From Myxococcales bacterium (lineage in GTDB: Bacteria; Myxococcota; UBA4151), in assembly GCA_002722845.1 (NCBI GenBank), contig PBND01000001.1, positions 1 through 43,160 on the forward strand: a stretch of DNA of 43,160 bases, in the 5' to 3' direction. Under the pieces are notes generated by a model that saw only the letters and a program-made list of their open reading frames with translations, did no database searches and was not told where the DNA came from. Made by a program: the position numbers and the translations under genes. Shown in pieces: positions 1 to 11,327 of the stretch. Numbering within the stretch: position 1 is the stretch's first letter; each line of letters begins with the position of its first letter.

Positions 1-156
1 TCGGGAGGGATGCGGTAGAAGCCAACGCAACTCAGCGTGAAGGCCATCATCAAACACAGGACAGAACGCATGGACACGGCTCCCACCCCATTGTCGCGCA
101 AAGCAGCGTCTGAGGTAAACCTTGACCTGCTCGGCGATCGACCGCAGGAGCATGTC

Positions 157-570
157 ATGACCTTCCGGATGCTTACAATCGTGGTCCTGAGCGCCTGTTC
201 CCAAGGTGCTGACCGAAGCCCCCCGGCTCGTGATGTGGGCCTTCCCCCGGTGCCTCCGCCGCCGGCAGAGGTGGAATTTCAGCCCCCAGCCGCCGCCCAC
301 CTACCAGCCACTGAAGCAGTCTTTGTCACACCGGAAGGATGTCGACGCCTGGGCCCAGGTCTCGATGGAGGGGCACCCCTTCCCTGGGTTGGTGTTTGGC
401 TCTGTCCGCAAAAACAAGAGCCATCCGTCTTAGGGACCTGGCGTCCGAACAAAGAGCTTCCTGGTGGCGTTTATGAGTTCGGCGAACTCGAATGGGTCGA
501 CACCTGGTCGAAAGCGACGGAGGGATGGCGACTCACCCGGACCGTTGGTCACCGGCACGGTCAGCCTTGA
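157..570 (+). CDS. small putative lipoprotein
   Basis: This encodes a 137-residue protein of unknown function. I chose the ATG at 157 because AGGAG lies six bases upstream (146-150); an in-frame ATG at 37 has no such support and would put a polar stretch before the signal. The N-terminus has one arginine, a short hydrophobic run and a lipobox LSAC ending at Cys14, which suggests export and lipidation, although the signal is short. A proline-rich linker (about residues 21-45) follows. The remainder has two cysteines and the pattern GTWRPN...GGVYEFGELEWVDTW, resembling a small beta-rich extracytoplasmic domain. It sits 58 bases before a phosphoesterase gene on the same strand. No family was recognised. 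Bases 1-156 upstream show nothing I can support. Confidence 0.55.
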   Translation: MTFRMLTIVVLSACSQGADRSPPARDVGLPPVPPPPAEVEFQPPAAAHLPATEAVFVTPEGCRRLGPGLDGGAPLPWVGVWLCPQKQEPSVLGTWRPNKELPGGVYEFGELEWVDTWSKATEGWRLTRTVGHRHGQP

Positions 571-628
571 GGGCATCGCAAAAAGATGCTTCCACTCTCT
601 CCGGTCACAACGAAGAGGGTGGGGTCTA

Positions 629-1339
629 ATGGCAGTCTGGGGCATCTCGGATCTCCATCTCGGCTTTCGCGCCGACAAGCCCATGACGATTTTTGGCTCC
701 CATTGGGCCGAACACCCCGATTGCATGGCCGTGACTTGGGACGAAATCGTCGCCGATGATGATGTGGTGTTGGTCCCAGGGGACAACTCCTGGGCCATGC
801 GACTTGAGGAAGCCGATCTCGACCTGGCTTGGATCGCCGATCGACCGGGCACCAAAATCCTGCTCAAGGGCAACCACGACTACTGGTGGAGCTCCATCGG
901 TCGAGTGCGAGCCGCACTGCCCGAGAGTCTCCGGGCCGTGCAAAATGACGTGATCAGTGTCGACAAGTACCATTTCGCAGGATCGAGACTGTGGGATCAA
1001 CCAGGGCATCGTGGTTTTAACGCCAATGATAGGAAGATCTTTCTGCGGGAGATCGAGCGCCTGAAGTTGAGCTTGCAGTTGGGCAAGAAAGCAGCAGCCC
1101 GTGACGGCCGAGAGTTGATCGTTCTTTGCCACTATCCTCCCTTTGCCGAAGACGGTGGCCCTTCTCCATTCACCGAACTGATTGAAGACAGCGGCGCTCG
1201 GCTCTGCGTCTACGGGCATCTCCATGGCCGGCGAGCCCGGTGTCAGGCCCGGGCCCGAGAAGGTGAGATCGCTGGTGTTGAGTACAGACTGCTCAGCTGC
1301 GACCTCCTCAATTTCAGCCCACTGAAGCTCCGTGAATGA
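629..1339 (+). CDS. calcineurin-like metallophosphoesterase (COG1768 type)
   Basis: This is a 236-residue predicted phosphohydrolase of the two-metal calcineurin-like superfamily. The metal-binding blocks appear in canonical order: DLH (D8, H10), GD at 51-52, GNHD at 81-84 followed by YWW, CHYPP near residue 170, and YGHLHG near 199. The WAM after GD and YWW after GNHD are typical of the COG1768 group of cytoplasmic predicted phosphohydrolases, whose physiological substrate is not established. The reading frame is open further upstream, but ATG 629 is preceded by GAGGG (about 615-619) and begins directly on the first beta strand, so it is preferred. There is no signal peptide. Its stop overlaps the next start by four bases (ATGA), so the two genes are probably translationally coupled. 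Confidence 0.85.
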   Translation: MAVWGISDLHLGFRADKPMTIFGSHWAEHPDCMAVTWDEIVADDDVVLVPGDNSWAMRLEEADLDLAWIADRPGTKILLKGNHDYWWSSIGRVRAALPESLRAVQNDVISVDKYHFAGSRLWDQPGHRGFNANDRKIFLREIERLKLSLQLGKKAAARDGRELIVLCHYPPFAEDGGPSPFTELIEDSGARLCVYGHLHGRRARCQARAREGEIAGVEYRLLSCDLLNFSPLKLRE

Positions 1340-1953
1340 GCCGGATTGATTTCGTCCTCGCCGGCCTGACCTCATGGTCTCCCCTCGATGACCAGCCCTC
1401 CGTCACCGGATCCTACCGCTGGTTTGTGGAAGATTGGACGGGCCACCTCCCCCCTTGCGACCGCTTCGCCGAAGCATGGGGTGTCGAGATTCAGGCTTGG
1501 CCCAGGGGCTTTGCAGAACAGATCGAAACCGCTTTAGCCGGCCAAACGGTGGTGCTCGTGAGTGGTGACCCCCTGGTCGCAACACCACACGGACACCTCC
1601 TCACCGCCCTCAAGGATCATGGCCTCAACTGTCTGGTTCGCCGCCGGCCCGGGATCATTGATCTAGTCGCTGCGCGCATCGGCCAGCGCCCCCGGCTCCT
1701 TCCAGCCAGTGCATCGGCCGAGATCGATCTCCACCTTGGCGCCCGCCAGGACCCCCTTTTGGTGGTCGAAGATGACCAAGTCGAAGACCTTTGGCATCTC
1801 GGCAAAGCCTGGCAGCAAGCCGGCTGGAAAATCACCTGTTATGCGAACCTCGGCGGCGACGACGGCTGGGAGGGCTCCCTCGAGAACGCCCCAGCGCAAG
1901 GACTTCGCTGCCTCGTCTTTCAGGGTGATTTAGGCGTCTCGCCGGCCCCGTAG
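1336..1953 (+). CDS. tetrapyrrole-methylase-fold protein, diphthine-synthase-like
   Basis: This is a 205-residue protein whose clearest signature is GDPLVATPH at residues 77-85, preceded by a hydrophobic strand (VVLVS). That block closely resembles the SAM-binding GDPLxATTH segment of diphthine synthase (Dph5) and the wider tetrapyrrole-methylase fold (CbiE/CobL, RsmI). The following LLTALKDHGLNCLVRRRPGIIDLVA also fits the family layout. The N-terminus is divergent from Dph5 and the overall match is partial. Bacteria do not make diphthamide on an archaeal/eukaryotic-type EF2, so the substrate is unknown. The gene overlaps the phosphoesterase by ATGA, implying a joint role. Its 3' end overlaps the convergent amidase gene by 34 bases. 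Confidence 0.5.
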   Translation: MSRIDFVLAGLTSWSPLDDQPSVTGSYRWFVEDWTGHLPPCDRFAEAWGVEIQAWPRGFAEQIETALAGQTVVLVSGDPLVATPHGHLLTALKDHGLNCLVRRRPGIIDLVAARIGQRPRLLPASASAEIDLHLGARQDPLLVVEDDQVEDLWHLGKAWQQAGWKITCYANLGGDDGWEGSLENAPAQGLRCLVFQGDLGVSPAP

Positions 1954-2645
1954 GCAATGATGGCATCAGCCATCGCCTCCGCTAAGGCTTCCTGATGTTT
2001 CGGATCAAGCAGTTGCTTGCGCTCCTCAGGATGGCTGACGAAGCCCAGCTCGACCAAAATGGCTGCACTGCCCGCTCGGACGAGGACGGCGAAAGGTGCC
2101 TGCCGAACACTTCGGTCTTCACCGCCTACCCGTCCGATCAGTCGGTGCTGAACCAGATGGGCCAAGCGACTTGATGCTTCCAACATGGCCCCCTTGTCCG
2201 CATCGGTGAGGATGGCCTGGATGACGTCGTCGGTCTGGCTCTCATCCTTGGACTCGATTAACTCAAAGTTCTCCCGGGCAGCCAAGAGTCGGGCCCGCCG
2301 GTCTGTCGCCCGGCTTGAGAGAAAATAGGTCTCAACACCCCGTGCAGTCGGCCGGGTCGAAGAGTTCGCGTGGATGCTGACAAAGACTTGAGCTTTCAAG
2401 CGATTCGCCATCTCTGCCCGCTGCTGGAGACTCAAGGTACGATCGCTACGTCGCGTCAGGAGGACCCGGGCCTTGGTCTTCTCTTTGAGTAGTCGAGCAA
2501 GGCGGAGCGAAACAGCGAGACAAATTCCTTTTTCCTGGGTCCCGTCGGGCGCCACAGCACCCGGTTGGCGGCCACCGTGTCCCGGATCGATCACCACCAC
2601 ATCGAGACCGGCGAGAAGAACTATGCTTGACAGAAAAGGCAGCAT
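1920..2645 (-). CDS. N-acetylmuramoyl-L-alanine amidase (Amidase_3)
   Basis: This zinc amidase cleaves the bond between N-acetylmuramic acid and L-alanine in peptidoglycan. The 241-residue protein is almost entirely catalytic domain. It shows DPGHGG with zinc ligand H23, E38, SIHANS with H92, and the catalytic glutamate in LVELGFVSHPEE (about E199), in the order expected for AmiA/AmiC-type enzymes. The frame is open to 2810, but ATG 2645 has AGGAG four bases upstream and starts a short hydrophobic segment that may act as a signal peptide before the first catalytic strand. An alternative ATG at 2666 lacks this support. It lies divergently 19 bases from the zinc-ribbon gene, and its 3' end overlaps the methyltransferase-like gene. 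Confidence 0.9.
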   Translation of the reverse strand: MLPFLSSIVLLAGLDVVVIDPGHGGRQPGAVAPDGTQEKGICLAVSLRLARLLKEKTKARVLLTRRSDRTLSLQQRAEMANRLKAQVFVSIHANSSTRPTARGVETYFLSSRATDRRARLLAARENFELIESKDESQTDDVIQAILTDADKGAMLEASSRLAHLVQHRLIGRVGGEDRSVRQAPFAVLVRAGSAAILVELGFVSHPEERKQLLDPKHQEALAEAMADAIIAYGAGETPKSP

Positions 2646-2664
2646 ACCGCTCCTAGGGGCCTCC

Positions 2665-3075
2665 ATGGAAACCTGCATTATCTGCAGCGGCCCCCTCGAA
2701 ACGGCGGAGGCCCAAGTCTGTGTGACCTGCATCGACGTGTATACGTCGCCACAGGCCCCGAGCAAGCGCGCTCGACGCAATCGGAATGCCCACGGCACGC
2801 AAGTGGGCACATCGATCCGCTGTACGCGCTGCGGCGCCCAAGATCAGGTACCTTGGCGCCCCCATTCCCTGGATCGTATCCTGTGCCGGGGCTGTGCTGC
2901 AGAAGTGATCGGTGTCTATGCCCCCGGCGTGGCCCGCCCCCACGACGATGAAGCCTATTACCGTAAAGAAGGTATTAGCTTTAACCAAGGGCGGCGGGCG
3001 AAAGAGATCGACCTCAAAGACAAGTCGGCTGGCCAAATCGTCTATCGTCGAAAAAAACGAGAGCGGGACGACTAG
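2665..3075 (+). CDS. double CxxC zinc-ribbon protein
   Basis: This 136-residue protein contains two pairs of CxxC motifs: C4/C7 with C19/C22, and C53/C56 with C74/C77. Each set fits a zinc ribbon. Between and after them it is basic (KRARRNRN, KKRERDD at the C-terminus), which suggests nucleic-acid or ribosome contact, but this is inference. The second ribbon, CTRCG then CRGC about 17 residues apart, resembles short zinc-ribbon proteins often annotated in deltaproteobacteria as CxxC-x17-CxxC proteins. I chose ATG 2665 because it begins just before the first cysteine pair and AGGGG is upstream. The last bases of the gene form part of a terminator used by the opposite strand. Confidence 0.7.
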   Translation: METCIICSGPLETAEAQVCVTCIDVYTSPQAPSKRARRNRNAHGTQVGTSIRCTRCGAQDQVPWRPHSLDRILCRGCAAEVIGVYAPGVARPHDDEAYYRKEGISFNQGRRAKEIDLKDKSAGQIVYRRKKRERDD

Positions 3076-3086
3076 CGCCCCGCTCT
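3051..3086 (-). terminator. intrinsic terminator for the barrel-protein gene
   Basis: Read on the minus strand there is an 8-bp perfect stem, AGAGCGGG (3086-3079) with CCCGCTCT (3067-3060), an 11-base loop, and then CG followed by seven T residues (3057-3051). It lies about 20 bases past the stop of the gene ending at 3107. The T-tract and one stem arm fall inside the coding sequence of the convergent zinc-ribbon gene. Confidence 0.75.
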
Positions 3087-3106
3087 GTTCGAGCCAAAGC
3101 AGCCCC

Positions 3107-4993
3107 TTACTTGAAGCGGAAGCCCAACTGGGTGTCCATGCCCCACCGGAAGGTATTGCGGTAACCAGCCTCGACTTTGTCTTTACGCTCTGGGTCCACG
3201 CCGGTCGTATATTCTTCCGTCGAGAAACTCTTCTGGGCGTGAATATTGAACCAAAGGATCGGGAGCAGCTTCCACCGGACGGCGGACACGAGGATTTCAT
3301 TATCACCGGCCAACTTGAAGGCCTCGCCCCAGTCGGTGAAGCCCCGCAGGTGATAGGTCGCAAAGACATCGAGAAAGGCAACCGGGTGCTCCACATGCAC
3401 CATCAGGTGCTGGTTACGAGACGGATCACCGCCCAGGACATTCTCGTAGGCAATCTGCAGAGCCCAGGCTCGAGGTTTGCCGAGTTGAAGATCAACACCA
3501 TAGCCATTGACCGAACTCGCATCCGCCGCTGCATCGACAGTCGCCTGGAACTTTGTGGGGTCCGTGCTCGTGGCCACCTGGCCTGGTGCCGCAAACTGAT
3601 AGCGCTGCACCGCGTAAAGACTATCAAAGTAGGAAGGCACAAAGCCGGGGGCAATGTTGCGGAAATCCGTGCGAATTCTCGCCGCCCAAGTGTCCGCACC
3701 CTCGCCAAAGTTCAACCGGGCCAGCAAGCCGCCGGTGATCCCTAAGCCGCCAGCAACCTCGGTCTGCGACGAGTTCAGGAAACTCATTTGACTGACATCA
3801 AGGTAGAGCTTGAGGTCGGTCTTCGCATCAGCACTCTTGTAGACCTTATACTCAACATCCAAGCCAATGCCGGTCACCGACCCCTGGTCGCTCGCTTCAA
3901 CAATGGGGGTGTAGCCGTTCTCCTTGTCCAAGTGGAGGCATTGATTGGAGGACCCTTCCGCCGCCGCGTCGTCACCCCCCTCACAAGCGCCTCGCTTGAC
4001 AGCGACCGGCGCCGCCGGGTCCATGGCCCAATGGACACCAATCGATAAAGAGCGGGGCCCGGCCGGACTCTTGGTTGGATCCGCCTTCATGATGGCGCCG
4101 ATCGGCTTGATGAAGACGAGTCCACCCGACACCGACTTGTCCGGCGCAGTCAGATTGGAAAAGAAGGACTGAAAGCCGCCGAACTTTGTGTAGGCATCAA
4201 AGGAAACACTGGTGAAGGTCGTGTCCGTCGAAAGATTCGGGTTGTAGCGCCGCAACAGGGTCTCGTGGGCCAGACTCGCAGCGCCCACACGGCTCACATT
4301 GAGGAAGAACTTGTCCTCTTTCCGGCCGTACTGAGCGTAGAGTAGCGCGGCGAGGTAATCGTTCAACTCGTCGTAATCTTCGGCCCGAAGGCCAAAGTGT
4401 TGATTGGAGAAGAGATCAGGCCGCTCATCGCCCTTCGCGTTGTAAGCCAAGGCTCGCAGCGGCATGGACAAGCCGACACGCCACTTGGGTCGAACCAAGT
4501 GCCATTCGGGAATGAGCTTCAAGTAGATGTCTTGGTCGATCGTATCGAGACCAATGCGCCCGCCCCACTCGCTGGTCTTAGGGATGTAGACCGTGCTGCC
4601 AGCCTTCGTGAGTTCACCTTTAATGAAGAGTAAGGGCTTCGGTTTTTCCTTGGGTTCTTCTTTCTTCTCACCCTCGGCGGCCTTGTCGCCAGCTGCAGGC
4701 TTCGCTGCATCGGTGGCTTTCTCACCCTCCGCAGCCTTTGCACCGTCTGCGGCCTTCTCGCCCTCGGCAGCCTTCTCGCCCTCCGCAGCCTTCTCGCCCT
4801 CGGCGGGCTTCTCACCCTCGGCCGTCGCTGCTGCGTCAGCCGCGGCCCCACCACCGCCAGCTGCAGGCGCGCTGTCTTCAGCCTGCATCAACGCAGTTTC
4901 ATTGGGGGGCACGGCTTTCGTCCCATCATGGTGAGCCTGGGCCGGTAGGCCCATCCCGAGGACGGTGAGTGCAAGGCAAAACCTGTTCTTCAT
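3107..4993 (-). CDS. outer-membrane beta-barrel protein with AEGEK-repeat linker
   Basis: This is a 628-residue predicted outer-membrane protein. Residues 1-20 form a Sec signal peptide ending near AQA. They are followed by a low-complexity periplasmic segment made of nine 6-residue AEGEKA-type repeats, and then about 480 residues of alternating polar/hydrophobic strands (for example DQDIYLKLIPEWHLV and KWRVGLSMPLRALAYN). The protein ends in TQLGFRFK, a strand close to a barrel C-terminus, although the terminal residue is lysine. I chose ATG 4993 because GGAG lies five bases upstream and the signal peptide starts there; the frame is open to 5035. The family is not recognised; an alginate- or OprB-type porin is possible. 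A perfect palindrome lies 26 bases upstream and a terminator follows the stop. Confidence 0.7.
   Translation of the reverse strand: MKNRFCLALTVLGMGLPAQAHHDGTKAVPPNETALMQAEDSAPAAGGGGAAADAAATAEGEKPAEGEKAAEGEKAAEGEKAADGAKAAEGEKATDAAKPAAGDKAAEGEKKEEPKEKPKPLLFIKGELTKAGSTVYIPKTSEWGGRIGLDTIDQDIYLKLIPEWHLVRPKWRVGLSMPLRALAYNAKGDERPDLFSNQHFGLRAEDYDELNDYLAALLYAQYGRKEDKFFLNVSRVGAASLAHETLLRRYNPNLSTDTTFTSVSFDAYTKFGGFQSFFSNLTAPDKSVSGGLVFIKPIGAIMKADPTKSPAGPRSLSIGVHWAMDPAAPVAVKRGACEGGDDAAAEGSSNQCLHLDKENGYTPIVEASDQGSVTGIGLDVEYKVYKSADAKTDLKLYLDVSQMSFLNSSQTEVAGGLGITGGLLARLNFGEGADTWAARIRTDFRNIAPGFVPSYFDSLYAVQRYQFAAPGQVATSTDPTKFQATVDAAADASSVNGYGVDLQLGKPRAWALQIAYENVLGGDPSRNQHLMVHVEHPVAFLDVFATYHLRGFTDWGEAFKLAGDNEILVSAVRWKLLPILWFNIHAQKSFSTEEYTTGVDPERKDKVEAGYRNTFRWGMDTQLGFRFK
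4661..4822 (-). repeat. nine 18-bp tandem repeats encoding AEGEKA units
   Basis: Nine imperfect 18-base units encode AEGEKP, AEGEKA (x3), ADGAKA, AEGEKA, TDAAKP, AAGDKA and AEGEKK in frame. They form the charged linker between signal peptide and barrel of the outer-membrane protein. Unit length is a multiple of three, so copy-number change would alter linker length without breaking the frame. Confidence 0.85.
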
Positions 4994-5018
4994 AGAAACT
5001 CCGTTTCCGTTCGTGGGG

Positions 5019-5034
5019 TGATCATGGATGATCA
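5019..5034. promoter_or_regulatory. perfect palindrome, candidate operator
   Basis: TGATCAT-GG-ATGATCA is a perfect 7-bp inverted repeat with a two-base centre. It lies in the 120-base divergent spacer, 26 bases before the start of the barrel-protein gene and 80 bases before the gene at 5114. The size and symmetry suit a dimeric helix-turn-helix repressor. No regulator gene is adjacent, so the binding protein is unknown. Confidence 0.4.
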
Positions 5035-5113
5035 AGCGCGACCCTTCAAGCCCCGTAAAGCATTGACACGCGGGCGTCTTCCCCCCAGCGTGGGCTAACT
5101 TTGGAATTTGCCC

Positions 5114-5665
5114 ATGGCATCGAAGAACGATCCAACCAAGACGCTCCAGCCGGAATTAGAAGGCCTGCGGCAGGAATGGGATCGTTTTATCCAGGGCCTT
5201 GAGAAACGCCCGCCCATTCCTCGGCAGGAAAAGTTCGCCAAGAAAATGAGGCAGGCCATGGCGACACGACAAATGGGTCACGTCGAACGTTTCAAGCTCA
5301 ATCAACTTCAACAGCGGTTTATGACCTTGCGCAACCGCTGGGAGCGCGTTCTCCGGCAGATTGAAGATGGCACCTTCCGCCGTGAACGAACGAATCGGCC
5401 TTCAGCAGCTCCAGCACCGATGGTGATGCCGGGAAGTCAGCCCCCCACACAATCGACGACAAATAACCCAGATAATGCCGCCTTCGAGCGCTTTAAGTCC
5501 ATTAATGATCGGGGTGGCGCTCAAACCCCGAGCCGGGAAGCTTTCCTCAGGTCCCTCGAGAGCAAGCGGGCTGCGATGCGAGAAAAGTACGGCTTCAATG
5601 TGAAGTTCGAGGTGGAAGACAAGGGTGGCAAACCCTCTTTGAAGGTGGTCAAAAGCGAGGACTGA
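5114..5665 (+). CDS. MXAN_5187-like conserved protein
   Basis: This is a 183-residue hydrophilic, charged protein with no signal or membrane segment. Residues 1-90 look like a helical/coiled-coil domain rich in K, R, Q and E (LRNRWERVLRQIEDG). A Pro/Thr/Asn linker (about 95-120) follows, and the C-terminal module contains FLRSLESKRAAMREKYGF then NVKFEVEDKGGKPSLKVV. That last module resembles the short C-terminal domain named after Myxococcus MXAN_5187, whose function is unknown; the assignment is from memory of the pattern. ATG 5114 has GGAA seven bases upstream; a TTG two codons earlier is the alternative. The stop overlaps the next start by one base (TGATG), so it is probably co-translated with the TSUP transporter. 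Confidence 0.6.
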   Translation: MASKNDPTKTLQPELEGLRQEWDRFIQGLEKRPPIPRQEKFAKKMRQAMATRQMGHVERFKLNQLQQRFMTLRNRWERVLRQIEDGTFRRERTNRPSAAPAPMVMPGSQPPTQSTTNNPDNAAFERFKSINDRGGAQTPSREAFLRSLESKRAAMREKYGFNVKFEVEDKGGKPSLKVVKSED

Positions 5666-6408
5666 TGACCGTTCTCATCGTGGCGAGCTTCGCGGCCTTC
5701 GCCGGGGCATTTCTCTCAGCCTGCATCGGCCTCGGTGGGGGCACACTCTTTATCGCCTGCCTCTACCTGGTCTTCGACCCACTGGTGGCGATCGCCCTGC
5801 ACGGGGTCGTACAGATCGTGAACAACGCCGCGCGTTTGATTGTCTTCCGGCAGGCTGCTGTGGGAACCATCATCCGTCCATTTCTCGTGGCGCTGCTGCC
5901 GGCCGTGGCCCTCGGCTGGTATCTGCTCGGCATCCTCGACAGCATCGTCTTGCAGGGGCTTCTGGGCGCCTTCATCCTGGTCAGCCTCACCACCCCTCTA
6001 CTCACCCGGCTCACCCCTGGCCCCCGCGGTTGGTTTGGAATCGGCTTCGGCGCGACGCTGAGCTCCATGCTGGTCGGCGCTGCGGATCCGGCCCTCGCCC
6101 CTTTCTTCCTAGGCGAGCGGTTTCAGAGGCAGCAGATCATCGCCACCAAAGCAGCCTGCCAACTGGCCACCCATATCCCGAAAGTTCTGCTCTTCGCGGT
6201 CCTCGGCATGCAGACTCAAGAGGGCTTTCGATACGCGGACCACAGCGGCGTGCTGCTCGCGATGATCGTCGCCGTCGTCCTGGGCGTCGTCGCCGGCAAG
6301 CGGACGAAGGTCAACCAGGCCCTCTTCCGTGGCCTCTTCCGAGGGGTTTTGTTCGTGCTTGGACTGAAGTTGCTGGTCTGGGATGCCCTGCGAACAGGCT
6401 GGTCTTAG
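5665..6408 (+). CDS. TSUP family (TauE/SafE-like) membrane transporter
   Basis: This 247-residue integral membrane protein has about eight hydrophobic helices and two internally related halves. The first helix carries the characteristic GLGGGTLF motif; the second half has the corresponding SSMLVGAADPAL. These features define the TSUP superfamily of predicted anion/organosulfur exporters (TauE, SafE, YfcA). The transported compound cannot be told from sequence. It starts at the ATG overlapping the stop of the MXAN_5187-like gene. Its stop overlaps the stop of the convergent atpC by four bases, so transcription of the two operons converges with no room for separate terminators. Confidence 0.8.
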   Translation: MTVLIVASFAAFAGAFLSACIGLGGGTLFIACLYLVFDPLVAIALHGVVQIVNNAARLIVFRQAAVGTIIRPFLVALLPAVALGWYLLGILDSIVLQGLLGAFILVSLTTPLLTRLTPGPRGWFGIGFGATLSSMLVGAADPALAPFFLGERFQRQQIIATKAACQLATHIPKVLLFAVLGMQTQEGFRYADHSGVLLAMIVAVVLGVVAGKRTKVNQALFRGLFRGVLFVLGLKLLVWDALRTGWS

Positions 6409-6809
6409 TCCCCGTTGACCAGTTCGCTGAGAGCTTGGGCCCAAGCGAGGTCATCTTGGGCGTCCTGCCAGCCTTCATCGGCCGGACCCGCAAGCTTCGC
6501 CAAGCTACCTTCAGCGGCCTGCATCGCTTGCTTCGCCTCGTCGGCGGCCACCTCACCGGGAAGGGATGACTTTCCGGCGAGCACCCGAACATGGGTCGCG
6601 CCGACTTCGCAAATGCCAGTCCCGATGGCCAACTTCTCAGTTTGCCCTGCGACCATGACCTCGACCACGCCCGGCTGAATCTGCGCCAGCATCGCACCGT
6701 GACTCGGTAGCACGGTGAACTGACCCAGCACACCGGGCAGCGTCACGGCTTCGGCCTGACGCTCAAACGGCTCAGTACCAGGAACGATGATGGAAAGTGC
6801 CAGGCTCAT
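6405..6809 (-). CDS. atpC: ATP synthase F1 subunit epsilon
   Basis: The 134-residue epsilon subunit is part of the central stalk and inhibits wasteful ATP hydrolysis. Residues 1-85 form the expected beta sandwich, with LPGVLGQFTVLPSHGAML as the family block. The C-terminal helical part (about 90-134) is present but unusually acidic and alanine-rich. It is the last gene of the ATP synthase cluster, nine bases after atpD. Its stop overlaps that of the convergent TSUP gene. Confidence 0.9.
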   Translation of the reverse strand: MSLALSIIVPGTEPFERQAEAVTLPGVLGQFTVLPSHGAMLAQIQPGVVEVMVAGQTEKLAIGTGICEVGATHVRVLAGKSSLPGEVAADEAKQAMQAAEGSLAKLAGPADEGWQDAQDDLAWAQALSELVNGD

Positions 6810-6818
6810 TGGTTTTCC

Positions 6819-9136
<2,318 letters not shown>

Positions 9137-9159
9137 TGAGGTCGTTCCAGAAGGTCGGG

Positions 9160-10773
<1,614 letters not shown>

Positions 10774-10787
10774 CTATCCCAGGTCGA

Positions 10788-11327
10788 TCAAACGCCTAGG
10801 TCTCTTTGCAGTTGTGCGAAATGGCCAGCGACGCTGCTCTCGATGCGTTGCGAACCAATCTGTACCCGAAGGCCTGCAACCAAACCTTCATTCACTTCTT
10901 CTTCCATGATGATATCGGAGCCCGTCCGCTGCCGTAGGCCCGCGGCCAAAGCAGTCCGCTGGGCCTCGCTGAGCGGGCGAGCACTTGTCACTCGGGCCCG
11001 ACGACGCCCGAGGGCTCGATCAGTCAGGTCCTCAGCCGCTTCGGCGATCCCACTCAGGGCCGCGAGTCGATCCTTGCTGATCAGCACCTTCACGAAGCGC
11101 TTGAGCAGGTCGTCCGCAGCCATCTTCTCGAGCACCTGCGCCAAGACCGCCTGTTGGGCATCCGACGAGAACGCCGGGTTCCGTACGAGCTGCTGCAACT
11201 CGGGATGGGATTGAACCATGCTGGCCAGCTCTTGGAGCTGCTGCGCGATCGGCTCCAACTTTCCTTCAGCTTGAGCCAACTCGACAAGAGCCCGGGCCCA
11301 GCGCCGCGAAACCGATGCTGGAATCAT
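10788..11327 (-). CDS. atpH: ATP synthase F1 subunit delta
   Basis: This 179-residue subunit connects F1 to the peripheral stalk. The N-terminal helical domain begins ASVSRRWARALVELAQ, the usual RRYAxAL pattern, and the C-terminal part has LRVQIGSQRIESSVAGHFAQL, the family signature (GGxxxxIGDxxxDxSxxxxLxxL). Length is typical. Its start overlaps the stop of atpF by four bases. Confidence 0.92.
   Translation of the reverse strand: MIPASVSRRWARALVELAQAEGKLEPIAQQLQELASMVQSHPELQQLVRNPAFSSDAQQAVLAQVLEKMAADDLLKRFVKVLISKDRLAALSGIAEAAEDLTDRALGRRRARVTSARPLSEAQRTALAAGLRQRTGSDIIMEEEVNEGLVAGLRVQIGSQRIESSVAGHFAQLQRDLGV

Noticed and set aside
626-1375. 249-codon minus-strand frame opposite the phosphoesterase
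   Set aside because: The phosphoesterase motifs on the plus strand are complete; the reverse frame has none.
5063-5068. Perfect TTGACA hexamer upstream of the gene at 5114
   Set aside because: No acceptable -10 hexamer occurs 16-18 bases downstream (the sequence there is C- and G-rich), so I do not call a promoter.
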